From Sinorhizobium numidicum (lineage in GTDB: Bacteria; Pseudomonadota; Alphaproteobacteria; Rhizobiales; Rhizobiaceae), in assembly GCF_029892045.1 (NCBI RefSeq), contig NZ_CP120368.1:2106001-2170000 (forward strand): DNA of 64,000 nucleotides, in the 5' to 3' direction. The position numbers were made by a program, and so were the translations under genes. The first letter of the stretch is position 1; every line of letters starts with the position of its first letter. Positions 18,040-28,406 of the stretch are shown here, piece by piece. A model generated the notes under the pieces. It saw only the letters and a program-made list of their open reading frames with translations, was not told where the DNA came from and ran no database searches.

Positions 18040-18828
18040 ATGACATATTTGCGTGATCTCTGGGATGACGTAGCGCGGTCGGTGGCGTTCTTGAGTCGCA
18101 TTCCGATGTCGCAGCGGCATTTTCTCGATTACGACGGCCGGCTGAGCCGCGCCGTGCGCGCCTTCCCGCTTGCCGGCATGCTGATTACGCTACCCGCAGC
18201 AGCCTTGGCAGCGCTGCTGATCGCGTTTCACGTAAGCTCGCTCTTTACAGCCTTCGTCGTTGTCGCCGTCCAGGCCCTCGTGACCGGCGCACTGCACGAG
18301 GACGGGCTCAGCGACGCCGCCGACGGTTTCGGCGGCGGCCGTGATCGCGAGAGTACGCTGGCGATCATGAAGGATAGCCGCATCGGCACCTACGGCGCGG
18401 TCGCACTCATCCTCTCCTTCGGCCTTCGCGTTGCCGCGCTCGCCTCCTTCCTGCCGCTGCTCGGGGCTTGGGGGGCCGGCCTTGCGCTCCTCGGCACTGC
18501 GGCTCTCAGCCGCGCAGCCATGGTCTGGCACTGGTCGCGCCTGCCGCCAGCACGTCGCGACGGCGTGGCGGCGTCGGCTGGCATGCCTGACGCGCAGGCG
18601 ACCTCGGTCGCGCTCGGCTCCGGCGCTATCCTCTCGCTGCTCATGTTCTTTGCGGCGGGCGTTCCTACGATCGGCGCCTTGCTGTCGTTCGCCGCTTTCG
18701 CACTCACCGTACCGGGATTTGGCGCGATCGTCGCGCGCAAGATCGGCGGCCATACTGGCGACACGATCGGCGCAACTCAACAACTGACCGAAATCGCCGT
18801 TTTTGCCGCTCTTGCGCTGGCGATCTGA
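18040..18828 (+). CDS. cobS: Adenosylcobinamide-GDP ribazoletransferase (cobalamin synthase)
   Basis: A 262-residue inner-membrane enzyme joining alpha-ribazole to adenosylcobinamide-GDP in the last stage of vitamin B12 assembly (cobV in the Sinorhizobium naming). The acidic motif HEDGLSDAADGFGGG and the following DSRIGTYG are the family signature. About six hydrophobic segments follow. GGAGGGG lies directly before the ATG at 18040. No cobalamin riboswitch was seen in the 140-bp divergent region with cobT. Confidence 0.93.
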   Translation: MTYLRDLWDDVARSVAFLSRIPMSQRHFLDYDGRLSRAVRAFPLAGMLITLPAAALAALLIAFHVSSLFTAFVVVAVQALVTGALHEDGLSDAADGFGGGRDRESTLAIMKDSRIGTYGAVALILSFGLRVAALASFLPLLGAWGAGLALLGTAALSRAAMVWHWSRLPPARRDGVAASAGMPDAQATSVALGSGAILSLLMFFAAGVPTIGALLSFAAFALTVPGFGAIVARKIGGHTGDTIGATQQLTEIAVFAALALAI

Positions 18829-18875
18829 AAAGCCGATATAATTCAAGCAATACAGAGCGGAACAAGCCTGGAAGC

Positions 18876-19097
18876 ATGGAATCTCCCTGCATTCTCGTCT
18901 GTGCGATCGACGACAAGACCGGCTACTGTTTCGGCTGCGGCCGCACGCGCGACGAAATCGGTTCCTGGACGCTCTATACCGACGCCGAGCGGCACCGCAT
19001 TATGATGGCTCTGCCGGAGAGACTGGCCGCGGTGGAGCGCAAGCCGCGACGCGAAACGCGCCGGTCACGTATGGCGCAAGAACGAAACGGCGCATGA
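18876..19097 (+). CDS. DUF1289 small cysteine-rich protein
   Basis: A 73-residue protein with the DUF1289 pattern SPCILVCAIDDKTGYCFGCGRTRDEI. The four cysteines at positions 5, 9, 18 and 21 could bind a metal. A basic tail follows. The function of the family is unknown. Its stop overlaps the start of the downstream protease gene (ATGA), so the two are likely coupled. Confidence 0.85.
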   Translation: MESPCILVCAIDDKTGYCFGCGRTRDEIGSWTLYTDAERHRIMMALPERLAAVERKPRRETRRSRMAQERNGA

Positions 19098-19795
19098 ACC
19101 CTCTGATCCTTTTGCTCGCAATCCTCGCTGCCGGGCTCGCACTGTTGATCTTCAATCACGACAGCGGCCGGACCTTGGGCATGAACAATGATGATTTCGG
19201 GCAGCTTGTCGCGCTTGGAGCACTCGCAACGCTTCTCGCGGCCGCCATTCTCCGCAGACCCCGCCAGATTGGCGAGAGCTTGCGCCAGATCGCCATCTGG
19301 CTCCTCATCGCCCTCGCGCTCGTCTCCGCTTACGTCTATCGTTTCGAGCTTCAATCTTTCGGTGACCGGCTGCTTGCAGGACTCGTTCCCGGCCGGGCGA
19401 TGGTCGTCACCGACGGCGAAGGACATCAGGAGGTCGTGCTGCAGAAGAGGCTCGACGGCCATTTCGAGGCCGACGTGACGATCAACGGCCGCGACGTCAG
19501 CATGCTTGTCGACACCGGCGCAAGCAGCATCGCCCTCACCTACGAGGACGCCGAGAGGATCGGCCTCGACCCGGCGAACCTCAGCTATACGGTAACGGTA
19601 ATGACGGCCAACGGGCCAGCGCTCGCCGCCCCGGTGATCTTGCCGGATATCGCGATCGGTCCGATCAAGCGGAAGAATATCCGCGCAATGGTGACGGCCG
19701 AAGGCAAGCTCGACGGTAGCCTGCTCGGCATGAGCTTTCTCTCGACCCTCGACTTTCTGCAGATGCGCACCGACCAGCTAAGGCTCAGGGACTGA
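19094..19795 (+). CDS. Membrane-anchored retropepsin-like aspartic protease (TIGR02281 type)
   Basis: A 233-residue protein with membrane segments near residues 3-18, 35-50 and 68-82. The C-terminal domain carries the aspartic protease motif VDTGASSIALT around residues 137-147 and a later LLGMSFL motif. This is the single-lobe clan AA protease found in many alphaproteobacteria. Targets are unknown. It is translationally coupled to the DUF1289 gene and convergent with the ABC-2 exporter. Confidence 0.87.
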   Translation: MNPLILLLAILAAGLALLIFNHDSGRTLGMNNDDFGQLVALGALATLLAAAILRRPRQIGESLRQIAIWLLIALALVSAYVYRFELQSFGDRLLAGLVPGRAMVVTDGEGHQEVVLQKRLDGHFEADVTINGRDVSMLVDTGASSIALTYEDAERIGLDPANLSYTVTVMTANGPALAAPVILPDIAIGPIKRKNIRAMVTAEGKLDGSLLGMSFLSTLDFLQMRTDQLRLRD

Positions 19796-19798
19796 GCG

Positions 19799-20556
19799 TC
19801 ACGCCCGAAGCTTGTAGCCGGTGCGAAAGATCCAGGTCAGGATGGACATGCAGACCGCGAGGAAGACGAGAATGATTGCCGCGCTCGCGAGCGGATTGAC
19901 GTCGGAAATCTCGAAGAAGCTCCAGCGGAAACCGCTAATCAGATAAAGCACTGGATTGAAATGGCTGACCGCCCGCCAGAACGGCGGCAGCATGTCGATC
20001 GAATAGAAGCTGCCGCCGAGAAAAACCAGCGGCGGGACCACCAGCATCGGGATCAGGTTCAATTGCTCAAAATCCTTCGCCCAGATGCCGATGATGAAGC
20101 CGAAGAGGCTGAAGGTCACCGCAGTGAGCACGAAGAAGAACAGCATCACGAAGGGATGCGCGATGCTCAAATCGACGAAAAGCGATGCCGTCAGCAGGAT
20201 GATCGTGCCGATCATCAGCCCCTTCGTCGCCGCCGCACCGACATAGCCAAGCACGATTTCCACCATCGACACCGGCGACGACAGCACCTCGTAGATCGTG
20301 CCGGTGAACTTCGGAAAATAGATGCCGAAGGAGCCGTTGCCGATGCATTGCGTGAGCAGCGTCAGCATCATGAGGCCAGGCGTGATGAACGCGCCATAGG
20401 ACACGCCGTCGATCTCCTGGATGCGACCGCCGATCGCTGCGCCGAAGACGATGAAGTAGAGAGAGGTTGATATGACAGGCGACACGACGCTCTGCAGCAG
20501 CGTCCGGCGTGTGCGCGCCATTTCGAAGAAATAGATGGATTTGATTGCTTCGATGT

Positions 20557-20560
<4 letters not shown>
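19799..20560 (-). CDS. ABC-2 type exporter permease
   Basis: A 253-residue inner-membrane permease with six hydrophobic segments and the ABC-2 family blocks [18 protein letters not shown] and [22 protein letters not shown]. The conserved [12 protein letters not shown] loop is near the end. It overlaps the upstream ATPase gene by four bases. The cargo is unknown. Confidence 0.9.
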
Positions 20561-21483
<923 letters not shown>

Positions 21484-21581
21484 GAAGTGGATCCGGGAGC
21501 AATCGGCAGGGTGCCGCTCTATATGGGCCGATTCATGTGCAATTGCAGCCCGGCCGATAGAAAAAACGGCATGACGCACCG

Positions 21582-21929
21582 TCAACTGCGGCGATCACGT
21601 TCACTCCTTCCCTCACGGCAGAAGATCTCGTAGAGCGCCATCACCAAGCGGCAGGCCTTTTCCTCGGCCAGCCGATAGAAAACCTGCTTCGCATCGCGCC
21701 GCGTCGTGACAATGCGGGCGTCGCGAAGTACCGTCAGTTGCTGCGATAGCGTCGGCTGACGTATGCCGAGCAACTCTTCCAGTTGGCCGACCGAGTGCTC
21801 GCCTTCCACGAGGGTGCAGATGATCATCAGCCGGTTCTGGTTGGCGAGAGTCTTGAGAAGCGCCGCAGCCTCACCCGCCCGCCTGCTCATGTCCGGGCGC
21901 AGGTTACGAAATTTCGTCACAGTGCCCAT
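21582..21929 (-). CDS. bigR: ArsR-family sulfide-responsive repressor BigR
   Basis: A 115-residue winged-helix repressor. The recognition helix region is [17 protein letters not shown]. Cys38 ([11 protein letters not shown]) and Cys104 (YEIFC) are 66 residues apart, the same spacing as the redox pair Cys42/Cys108 of characterised BigR. That pair forms a disulfide or polysulfide on exposure to hydrogen sulfide and releases DNA. GGAGACA precedes the ATG. It follows blh by only 12 bases, so it should autoregulate with it. Confidence 0.88.
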   Translation of the reverse strand: MGTVTKFRNLRPDMSRRAGEAAALLKTLANQNRLMIICTLVEGEHSVGQLEELLGIRQPTLSQQLTVLRDARIVTTRRDAKQVFYRLAEEKACRLVMALYEIFCREGRSERDRRS

Positions 21930-21941
21930 TGTTGTCTCCTG

Positions 21942-22832
21942 TCAGTTCCAGGCAGCGCCCTGGAGCGCGTTGAGCGGGAACTTGAGATAACGCGCGCCGT
22001 TCGCTTCCGGTTCGGGGAGTCGCCCGCCGCGGATGTTGACCTGCAGCGCGTGCAGGATCAGCTTCGGCATAGGCAGCGTCTTGTCGCGCGCTTCGCGCAG
22101 TCTGACGAACTCCTCCTCGGTGACGCCGACGAGATGCGGATTGCAGCGCTTCTGTTCGCCGATCGTGCTTTCCCAGCGCGGCTCGCGGCCATTCGGCCGG
22201 TAATCGTGGCCGGTGAAAAGGCGGGTCTCGTCCGGCAGGGCGAGGATGGCGTTGATCGAGCGCCACAATTGGCGTGCATCGCCGCCCGGAAAATCCGCGC
22301 GCGCAGTGCCGCTATCCGGCATAAAGATCGTGTCGTGAACGAAAGCCGCATCGCCGACCACGTAGGTGACCGAGGCTAGCGTGTGCCCTGGCGAATGCAT
22401 GACTCGCCCCTCGATGGAACCGACCGAAAAATGGTCTCCGTCGGCAAAGAGCCGGTCCCATTGCGAACCATCGGCCGCCAACTCCGGCCAGTTGTAGATC
22501 GCCTTCCAGAGGTTTTGGACCCGGATGATTTCGGCGCCGATCGCGGTCGGCGCGCCGGTTTTCCCCTGCAAGTAGGCGGCTGCTGAAAAATGGTCCGCAT
22601 GCGGGTGCGTATCGAGAATCCATTCGACGGTGAAGCCCTGCGCGGTCACATAATCGAGGATCAGATCGGCCTGCTCGGTCGCAGTCGCACCGCATTTCTC
22701 GTCGAAATCGAGCACCGGATCGATGATGGCGCAACGCTTCGTCTGCGGATCCGAAACGACATATTGTACGCTGCAGGTACGCGGCTCATAAAAACCTTTT
22801 ACGTCGGGTGTCGCTACCCTGGTCGCAGGCAT
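21942..22832 (-). CDS. blh: Beta-lactamase-like persulfide dioxygenase (Blh, ETHE1-like)
   Basis: A 296-residue metallo-beta-lactamase-fold protein. The metal-binding motif THPHADH is at residues 75-81, with further ligands in SPGHT, the FMPDSGTARADFPGG loop and TGHDY. This matches the BigR-controlled Blh protein, a sulfur dioxygenase oxidising glutathione persulfide to sulfite. It sits in the order tauE-blh-bigR, with an AT-rich putative operator just before its start. The rhodanese domain present in some relatives is absent. Confidence 0.88.
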   Translation of the reverse strand: MPATRVATPDVKGFYEPRTCSVQYVVSDPQTKRCAIIDPVLDFDEKCGATATEQADLILDYVTAQGFTVEWILDTHPHADHFSAAAYLQGKTGAPTAIGAEIIRVQNLWKAIYNWPELAADGSQWDRLFADGDHFSVGSIEGRVMHSPGHTLASVTYVVGDAAFVHDTIFMPDSGTARADFPGGDARQLWRSINAILALPDETRLFTGHDYRPNGREPRWESTIGEQKRCNPHLVGVTEEEFVRLREARDKTLPMPKLILHALQVNIRGGRLPEPEANGARYLKFPLNALQGAAWN

Positions 22833-22852
22833 GGATGCCTCCGTTTCGCAAC

Positions 22853-22880
22853 AAATATATAATTACGTATAATAATATTC
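22853..22880. promoter_or_regulatory. AT-rich putative BigR operator/promoter
   Basis: A strongly AT-rich stretch, unusual in this GC-rich window, with imperfect dyad symmetry around ATTACGTAT, located 20 bases before blh. BigR is known to bind AT-rich imperfect palindromes at the blh promoter. The assignment here is by position and composition. Two perfect 6-bp hairpins (22882-22899 and 22914-22931) lie between it and tauE. Confidence 0.55.
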
Positions 22881-22971
22881 TGACCCGTTTCATCGGGTCT
22901 CGTTGAAGATCGCGGCAGTTAGGCTACTGCCGAGAATAACAGAGTGAATCCACGAAATGAATTGCCGTTCG

Positions 22972-23793
22972 TCAGCCGTAGAGGCTGTAGAAGAAACGCG
23001 TTGCTATCAGGATCATGAAAATGCCGAAACCCGCCTCGAGCTGGCGACGATCCATCGCATGGGCCAGTCGCACGCCGAGCGGCGCGATGAGAAGCGTGAT
23101 TGGAATGATCAGCGCCACGGCGATCCAATTGATGAAACCGGTCGAAAGCGGCGGCAGGCCGGGTTCGCCCCACCCCGCCCAGATGTAGCCGAAAAGGCCG
23201 GGGATCGAGATCAGCACGCCGACGCCAGCGGACGTCGCGACCGCCTGATGGATCGGCCGGTTGTGTAGCGTCATGAAGGTGTTGTTGAGCACGCCGCCGC
23301 CGATGCCCATGAGACCGGAGAGAATGCCGATCACCACGCCAACGAGCCACGTCACCGGGTTCTTCGGCAGATCATTACCGATCCGCCAGTTCGCCCGATT
23401 GAAGAGCATCCGGAAGGCGACGGCGAGCGCAATCACCGCAAAGATCAGCCGCAGCGTTTCGCTGCCCACATAGGCCGCGATGATCGAAGCTAGGATGGCC
23501 CCGAGTGGCACGGCGACGATCCAGTTGCGCAGCAGCTTCACGTCCACCACCCCGCGCTGGTAGTGCGACAGAAAGGACCGTACCGACGTGGGCACGATGA
23601 TAGCCAGGGACGTGCCGACGGAAAGATGCATCCTGACCGTGTCATCGATCCCAAGCAGCCCGAAGACCTGGTAGAAGACCGGCACGAGGATGGCCCCGCC
23701 GCCGATACCGAAAAGGCCGGCAAGCACACCGGCAACGACACCGGCCGCAGCCAGCGCCAATGCAAACATCATCAATTCCGAGACAGGCGGCAT
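22972..23793 (-). CDS. TauE/SafE-family sulfite/anion exporter
   Basis: A 273-residue inner-membrane protein with about eight hydrophobic segments. It has the family's duplicated glycine motifs GLFGIGGGAILVPVFYQVFG near residues 25-44 and ILSGLMGIGGGVLNNTF in the second half. In BigR loci this exporter removes sulfite made by the persulfide dioxygenase. It is upstream of blh in the same direction, 139 bases away. Confidence 0.9.
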   Translation of the reverse strand: MPPVSELMMFALALAAAGVVAGVLAGLFGIGGGAILVPVFYQVFGLLGIDDTVRMHLSVGTSLAIIVPTSVRSFLSHYQRGVVDVKLLRNWIVAVPLGAILASIIAAYVGSETLRLIFAVIALAVAFRMLFNRANWRIGNDLPKNPVTWLVGVVIGILSGLMGIGGGVLNNTFMTLHNRPIHQAVATSAGVGVLISIPGLFGYIWAGWGEPGLPPLSTGFINWIAVALIIPITLLIAPLGVRLAHAMDRRQLEAGFGIFMILIATRFFYSLYG

Positions 23794-23958
23794 GGAAAAT
23801 TCCGGTCGGGTGGAATCCGGCGAAGGAACATCGCGGATTTGCGCTGAACGGCTATGACTGTCATGAAACGGTGATGCTTTTCAATCACTTTGACCACGCG
23901 CGGAGCGGCTTCGCTCTCGTGATTGCACGCTGGAGCCTCCCCTAACCTCCGGTGTTTT

Positions 23959-23986
23959 AGCCGGCTTCCTCGCCGGCTTCTTTTTT
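23959..23986 (+). terminator. Plus-strand terminator hairpin without an obvious gene
   Basis: A perfect 7-bp stem (AGCCGGC 23959-23965, GCCGGCT 23972-23978), a 6-base loop and a TCTTTTTT run on the plus strand. Both neighbouring genes are on the minus strand, so no annotated transcript uses it. Confidence 0.7.
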
Positions 23987-24046
23987 CCGAGCGGGGCTGG
24001 AGAAAAGTCCACGACGGTTTTCCGCCCGCATCCCGCTCACAGAGAC

Positions 24047-25294
24047 TCAGTCGCAATGGCGGTAGCCGGATTTGCGCGTTCTCAGATCGAAGTGGAAATG
24101 GTCTTTGTGGAAAGGATCGCTGCCGGGGCCGAGCACGGTGTTGAAATACTTGCAGCTATCGGTGCGCACCGCCTTCAATAGTCCGCGCTCACGGAAAGCG
24201 AAAAAGCCCTTCTTCCGCACGTCGATTTCCTTGCCGTTCTTCAGCACGAACTTGCCGACGTCGATCGCGTTGCCGCGCGCGTGTTCCGACATCGGATTGC
24301 CGCGGCGGGAGTTCATCGTGCGGCAGGAATAGCCGCCGAGCGGCTTGATGGTCTTGACGCCGGACCAGTAACGATAGCGCGAGGACGGCGCGAGTTCGTA
24401 CTTGACCCACTTGGCAAACGCTTCGGTGACCTCGCAATTGAGCTTCACCGCAGGCTTGACCGCAATATTGCCGGAAAGGCCTCGAAGTTCGATCGGGTAA
24501 TCGATGCCGCAGGAGGGTCCGTTATAGATGCGCGGAACGTCGCGGAAAACGACGCCGAGTTTCTTCAGGCTCTGGCGGCATGCAATCTCCGAGCGCGGCA
24601 TTTCGCCGGTATATTCCGGCGCCGACAGCGGATTGCGCGCGCGCGGCAGGAAGGCCACCTGCTGTGGCTCCTCAGCGCGGCGAAGCGCCCGCTGCTGCGG
24701 TTGATAGCGCGCCTTCTTTCCCTCTTCGGCGGAGATCCGCTCCGGAGTCAGCGGCGGCAGGTCTGGATCGTAGCCAGGGGTTGCATCCTCGGCCGGCGCG
24801 GACTGAGCCGACCCTACGAGCTGGCGCACCGTGTCCTCGCCGATGCCGCCTACCACCGGCTGGCTGGCATTGCCTTCGGCGATTTCATTGCGTTGCTCCT
24901 CGGCCAGCCCCACCACCGGCTGAACGCCGAGCATCGCATCCATGTTGACCCCTTCGGAGGGGATCGTCATCGCGCCGGCGCTGGCCGTTTGCGGTTGCAC
25001 CGGCGGCTCGCTGTCGATCATCGGCAGCTTGCGCTCTCCCTGCATGGGTATGCCGGCGGGAGCCGTACCGGTATTGCCCCTGAAGGTCGATACCGGCTCG
25101 CCCGAGGGATAGGCGGCGGCAACCTCCTGCTCCGGATCGGCAATAACCGGCGCCGCCCTGATCGCCCCGACCCGGGAACTGCCGTCGACCCTGGCAGGCG
25201 GTGAAAGCACATCGGTCGTGCAGGCGACGAGTGGAATGGAGAGCAGAAGCGCCGTCAACGGTCGATGGAGAAGAGAAACATACGCCATACTCAT
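24047..25294 (-). CDS. Extensin-like C-terminal domain lipoprotein
   Basis: About 415 residues. A signal sequence (SLLHRPLTALLLSIPLVAC) ends in a lipobox, so the mature protein is probably lipidated. Residues 30-230 are Pro/Glu/Gln-rich and disordered-looking. The C-terminal 190 residues form the extensin-like domain: ACRQSLKKLGVVF, CGIDYPIELRGL, SEHARGNAIDVGKFVL and FHKDHFHFDL. The SEHxxGxAID and HxDHFHxD pattern resembles metal-dependent LAS peptidases, suggesting cell-wall activity (inference). The ATG at 25294 was chosen for its AAGG site; ATGs at 25306 and 25288 are alternatives. Confidence 0.85.
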   Translation of the reverse strand: MSMAYVSLLHRPLTALLLSIPLVACTTDVLSPPARVDGSSRVGAIRAAPVIADPEQEVAAAYPSGEPVSTFRGNTGTAPAGIPMQGERKLPMIDSEPPVQPQTASAGAMTIPSEGVNMDAMLGVQPVVGLAEEQRNEIAEGNASQPVVGGIGEDTVRQLVGSAQSAPAEDATPGYDPDLPPLTPERISAEEGKKARYQPQQRALRRAEEPQQVAFLPRARNPLSAPEYTGEMPRSEIACRQSLKKLGVVFRDVPRIYNGPSCGIDYPIELRGLSGNIAVKPAVKLNCEVTEAFAKWVKYELAPSSRYRYWSGVKTIKPLGGYSCRTMNSRRGNPMSEHARGNAIDVGKFVLKNGKEIDVRKKGFFAFRERGLLKAVRTDSCKYFNTVLGPGSDPFHKDHFHFDLRTRKSGYRHCD

Positions 25295-25518
25295 TGCCGC
25301 CTTCATCCATGACAAAGCCAGGGCCCCGTCGATGCGCCGCCCGCCCACAGCCGAAGGGTGACCGGCGGCTATGTCGCCAAGCGGGCACGCGGGCAAAAAA
25401 GCGAGATTTGCGGAGCAGTTTATTCAAACGTGGTAAATGAAGGCTTTCAAATGGGACGCTACATCCGGCCATTCACTCGACGGCACCGCGTCGCTGCGTC
25501 GACAGCAGGACGACACCG

Positions 25519-25551
25519 GAGAGGCCCGCACCTCACGGATACAGGCCTCTC
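25519..25551. repeat. Inverted repeat downstream of the Kazal lipoprotein gene
   Basis: Perfect 8-bp arms GAGAGGCC/GGCCTCTC separated by 17 bases. No T run follows on either strand, so a terminator role is doubtful. The rest of the 294-bp gap between the two lipoprotein genes shows nothing else I recognise. Confidence 0.6.
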
Positions 25552-25588
25552 GATGGAAACCGACATTTGTGTTCGGCTTGCTTTCCGA

Positions 25589-26143
25589 TCAGCGGCATTC
25601 CCCGCGATGGATAACCTGGAACCCGTCCGCGCCTGCCTCGCAGGCATTGGGGAAGGTCCGCAGGCGCCCGCCCCGCTGACCGCATACCGGCGCGAATTCC
25701 CGCGTGCAAAACTGCTGTTGCGGCGGACGATCGTCGCCGCGGCGGCATTCGCCCGGCGCGATCACGCGGAAACCTTCGGACCGTGCCGTGCAGGCGTTCG
25801 GGAAAGTCTGCCTTTGTGCCCCGCGCTGACCGCAGACCGGCGCGAACTCGCGGGTACAAGCCTGCTCCACCGGCGGACGGTTGTCCGGGCGGCATTCGCC
25901 GCGATGCAGGATACGGAAACCGTCGGCACGCGCGTGGCAGGCATTCGGGAACGTCCGCAGGCGGTTGCCGCGCTCGCCGCAGACCGGTGCGAATTCCATC
26001 GTGCACATTTGCGGACCCGGTGGACGGATCGGACCCGGACCGGGGCGCGGCTCATCCACGACGACCGTGCAAGCCGACAGAAAGCCGATGACCATGAGGA
26101 TCAATGCGGACGGGCGCGTGATGAAAAGCTTGAGAAGCGACAC
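25589..26143 (-). CDS. Triple Kazal-type protease-inhibitor-like lipoprotein
   Basis: A 184-residue protein starting at a GTG with GAGGG upstream. A signal segment (PSALILMVIGFLSAC) ends in a lipobox. Three tandem domains follow at about residues 46-85, 94-133 and 143-184. Each has the pattern C-x2-EFAPVCG-xRG-x4-TFPNAC-xA-x3-GF-x5-GEC, a compact Kazal-like cysteine arrangement. Kazal domains inhibit serine proteases in animals; bacterial versions are little studied. The likely location is the periplasm or outer membrane. Inhibition is inferred from fold alone. Confidence 0.85.
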   Translation of the reverse strand: MSLLKLFITRPSALILMVIGFLSACTVVVDEPRPGPGPIRPPGPQMCTMEFAPVCGERGNRLRTFPNACHARADGFRILHRGECRPDNRPPVEQACTREFAPVCGQRGAQRQTFPNACTARSEGFRVIAPGECRRGDDRPPQQQFCTREFAPVCGQRGGRLRTFPNACEAGADGFQVIHRGECR

Positions 26144-26310
26144 AGGAATACCCTCTCTGGATCCGTGATGAAGCGCTGCGGCCCCGATAGTCTTGCGACA
26201 GCCGTCGCCCCCGTGAGCTCATCTCACCCGCCGCGCACCATTGCGTCAAGACCCGCGAACTCCTCATCCACATACAACCGGCGATAGGATCGACGGAGGA
26301 ACGCACGAAT

Positions 26311-26341
26311 AAAAAAGCCCGCGTCCTTTTCGAACGCGGGC
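26311..26341 (-). terminator. Terminator of the chemoreceptor gene
   Basis: A perfect 8-bp stem (GCCCGCGT 26317-26324, ACGCGGGC 26334-26341) with six T residues following on the minus strand, 34 bases after the chemoreceptor stop. Confidence 0.88.
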
Positions 26342-26374
26342 CAGTTTGCAAGATCATTTTCTATTTGTCTTCCT

Positions 26375-28192
26375 TCAGGCTGCAGCCTTGCCGTAGGCCG
26401 ACTGGCTATCCCGCTGCTGCAGGCAGAATCTTTCCAGCAGCGCCTTCAGTTCCCGGCTCTCCTGGGCCAGCGTCTGGCTAGCCGCGGTCGTTTCCTCGAC
26501 CATGGCCGCATTCTGCTGTGTCATCTGGTCCATGCTGTTGACCGCCGTATTGACCTCATGGAGGCCTGTGGCCTGCTCGCGGGATGCGGTTGCGATCGAA
26601 GCCACCTGCTCGTTCACGCGATTGACCAAGGTTTCGATTTCCATAAGGGCATCGCCCGTCGAGCGCACCAGGTTCACGCCGGCGCCGACCTCCTTGACCG
26701 AGGTGCCGATAAGGTCCTTGATCTCCTTTGCGGCACCGGCCGAGCGTTGGGCAAGCTCGCGCACTTCCTGGGCGACCACTGCAAAGCCGCGTCCAGCCTC
26801 GCCCGCCCGCGCCGCCTCGACGCCAGCGTTGAGCGCGAGCAGGTTGGTCTGGAACGCGATCTCGTCGATAACGCCGATGATCTGGCTGATCCGGCTGGAG
26901 GAGGCTTCGATCCGCCCCATCGCGTCGATCGCATTGCGGACGATGCCGCCGGATTTCGCGGCACTCGCCTTGGTTTCATTGACCACGTCGCGCGCTTCGA
27001 TGGCGCGCTCCGAAGCGTGGCGAACGGTCGAGGTGATCTCATCAAGAGCGGCCGCCGTCTCTTCCAATGCTGCCGCCTGCTGCTCGGTGCGGCGCGAGAG
27101 ATTGTTCGCCGCCTCGGAAATGTCACCGGCGCTGCCGTGGACGATTTCGGTCGACTGCGAAATGGCGCCGATCACGTCGCGGAGCGCTGCGGCGGCAGTG
27201 TTGAAGTCGTGCTTCAGCTTGCCGTATTCCGGCGCGATCCGCTCGATTTCGGCGGTGAGATCGCCACCAGCCAACCGCTCGAGCGCGGCGCCGATCGTCT
27301 CCATCGCATCGGCCTGCGCTTCGGCAGTGGCGCGCTGGCGTTGCTCGTTGCCGCGCCGTTCGGCACTCAGCCTATCCTGCTGCTCCGCTTCGCGCGAGCG
27401 CAGTTCCAGACGCTCCTTGACCGAGTCGCGGAGTACCACCAGCACCTTCGCCATTTGGCCGATCTCGTCGCCGCGGTCGGTCTCGGGCACCTCGGAGGAC
27501 AGGTCCTCATCTGCAATCGCGCGCATCGAGACCTTCAGCTTTTCGACCGGCCGCACCACGCTGCGCACGATCGCCAGCGCCGCCAGCAGGATCGCCAGCG
27601 CCGCCGCGGCGAGAATGCCGCCCATCTGCCAGGCGCGCTCGCGGAACATCGCCGCGAGATCGTCCGCATAGACGCCGGTACCGACCACCCAGCCCCAGGG
27701 CTTGAAACCGGCCACATGCGAATATTTCAGCACGGGCTCATCGAAGCCGGGCTTCGGCCAGTAGTAATCGACGAAGCCCTGCCCTTTGGCTTCGACGGTC
27801 TTGACGAATTCTATGAAGAGGAACTTCCCGTGCGGGTCCTTGTTCTGGGAGAGATCCTTACCGTCCAGTTCCGGCTTGATCGGATGCATCACCATCGTCG
27901 GGTGCATGTCGTTCACCCAGAAATAGCCGCTTCCCTGGTAACGCATCGCCTTGACCGCTTCCAACGCCCGCTTTTGCGCCTCCTCGCGCGAAAGCGTTCC
28001 CGCCGTTTCCTGCTTGTAGTAGGCGTCGAACACCGCGATGGCGTTTTCGTTCATCGCCGAAAGCATTGCCTTGCGCTCGGCGACCAGCTTGTCCTGCGCC
28101 TGAAGCAATCCGAAGATCAGTGCCGCGGCCATGGTCAAGAGCGCGAACGCCACCAGCGCGTAAAGACGCGCCGAAATCCGAAATCTTTTCAT
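26375..28192 (-). CDS. Methyl-accepting chemotaxis protein with single Cache domain
   Basis: A 605-residue transmembrane chemoreceptor. TM1 is at about residues 10-30. The periplasmic sensor (about 33-185) has the sCache-type features [25 protein letters not shown] and [14 protein letters not shown]2 is at about 195-215, followed by HAMP segments. The signalling tip is [39 protein letters not shown]. No C-terminal CheR-binding pentapeptide is present. The ATG at 28192 has AGGCAGGGG before it and sits just ahead of TM1. sCache receptors often sense small carboxylates, but the ligand is unknown. It is monocistronic. Confidence 0.93.
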   Translation of the reverse strand: MKRFRISARLYALVAFALLTMAAALIFGLLQAQDKLVAERKAMLSAMNENAIAVFDAYYKQETAGTLSREEAQKRALEAVKAMRYQGSGYFWVNDMHPTMVMHPIKPELDGKDLSQNKDPHGKFLFIEFVKTVEAKGQGFVDYYWPKPGFDEPVLKYSHVAGFKPWGWVVGTGVYADDLAAMFRERAWQMGGILAAAALAILLAALAIVRSVVRPVEKLKVSMRAIADEDLSSEVPETDRGDEIGQMAKVLVVLRDSVKERLELRSREAEQQDRLSAERRGNEQRQRATAEAQADAMETIGAALERLAGGDLTAEIERIAPEYGKLKHDFNTAAAALRDVIGAISQSTEIVHGSAGDISEAANNLSRRTEQQAAALEETAAALDEITSTVRHASERAIEARDVVNETKASAAKSGGIVRNAIDAMGRIEASSSRISQIIGVIDEIAFQTNLLALNAGVEAARAGEAGRGFAVVAQEVRELAQRSAGAAKEIKDLIGTSVKEVGAGVNLVRSTGDALMEIETLVNRVNEQVASIATASREQATGLHEVNTAVNSMDQMTQQNAAMVEETTAASQTLAQESRELKALLERFCLQQRDSQSAYGKAAA

Positions 28193-28406
28193 CCCCTGCC
28201 TCCATTTAGAGAACTGCAGCATAGAGGCAGGTATTTGCAAAGCTCCTAACAAACGCTCACTAGATTTGACGGTCGGCAATTAACGCTTCGGAAACCGAGA
28301 CGAGCAGGCCCTGCCCTCACTCAGCGTGGAATTGTCGATGCATACCCTTTCCTCGGACGCCAGCCGTACGCTAAAACCCTTGTCCGGCAACAGGGAGACA
28401 GGCCGC

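Noticed and set aside
26558..28249. 563-residue plus-strand frame opposite the chemoreceptor gene, and a 503-residue minus-strand frame (33989-35500) opposite uvrB
   Set aside because: Both are shadows of conserved genes in high-GC DNA.
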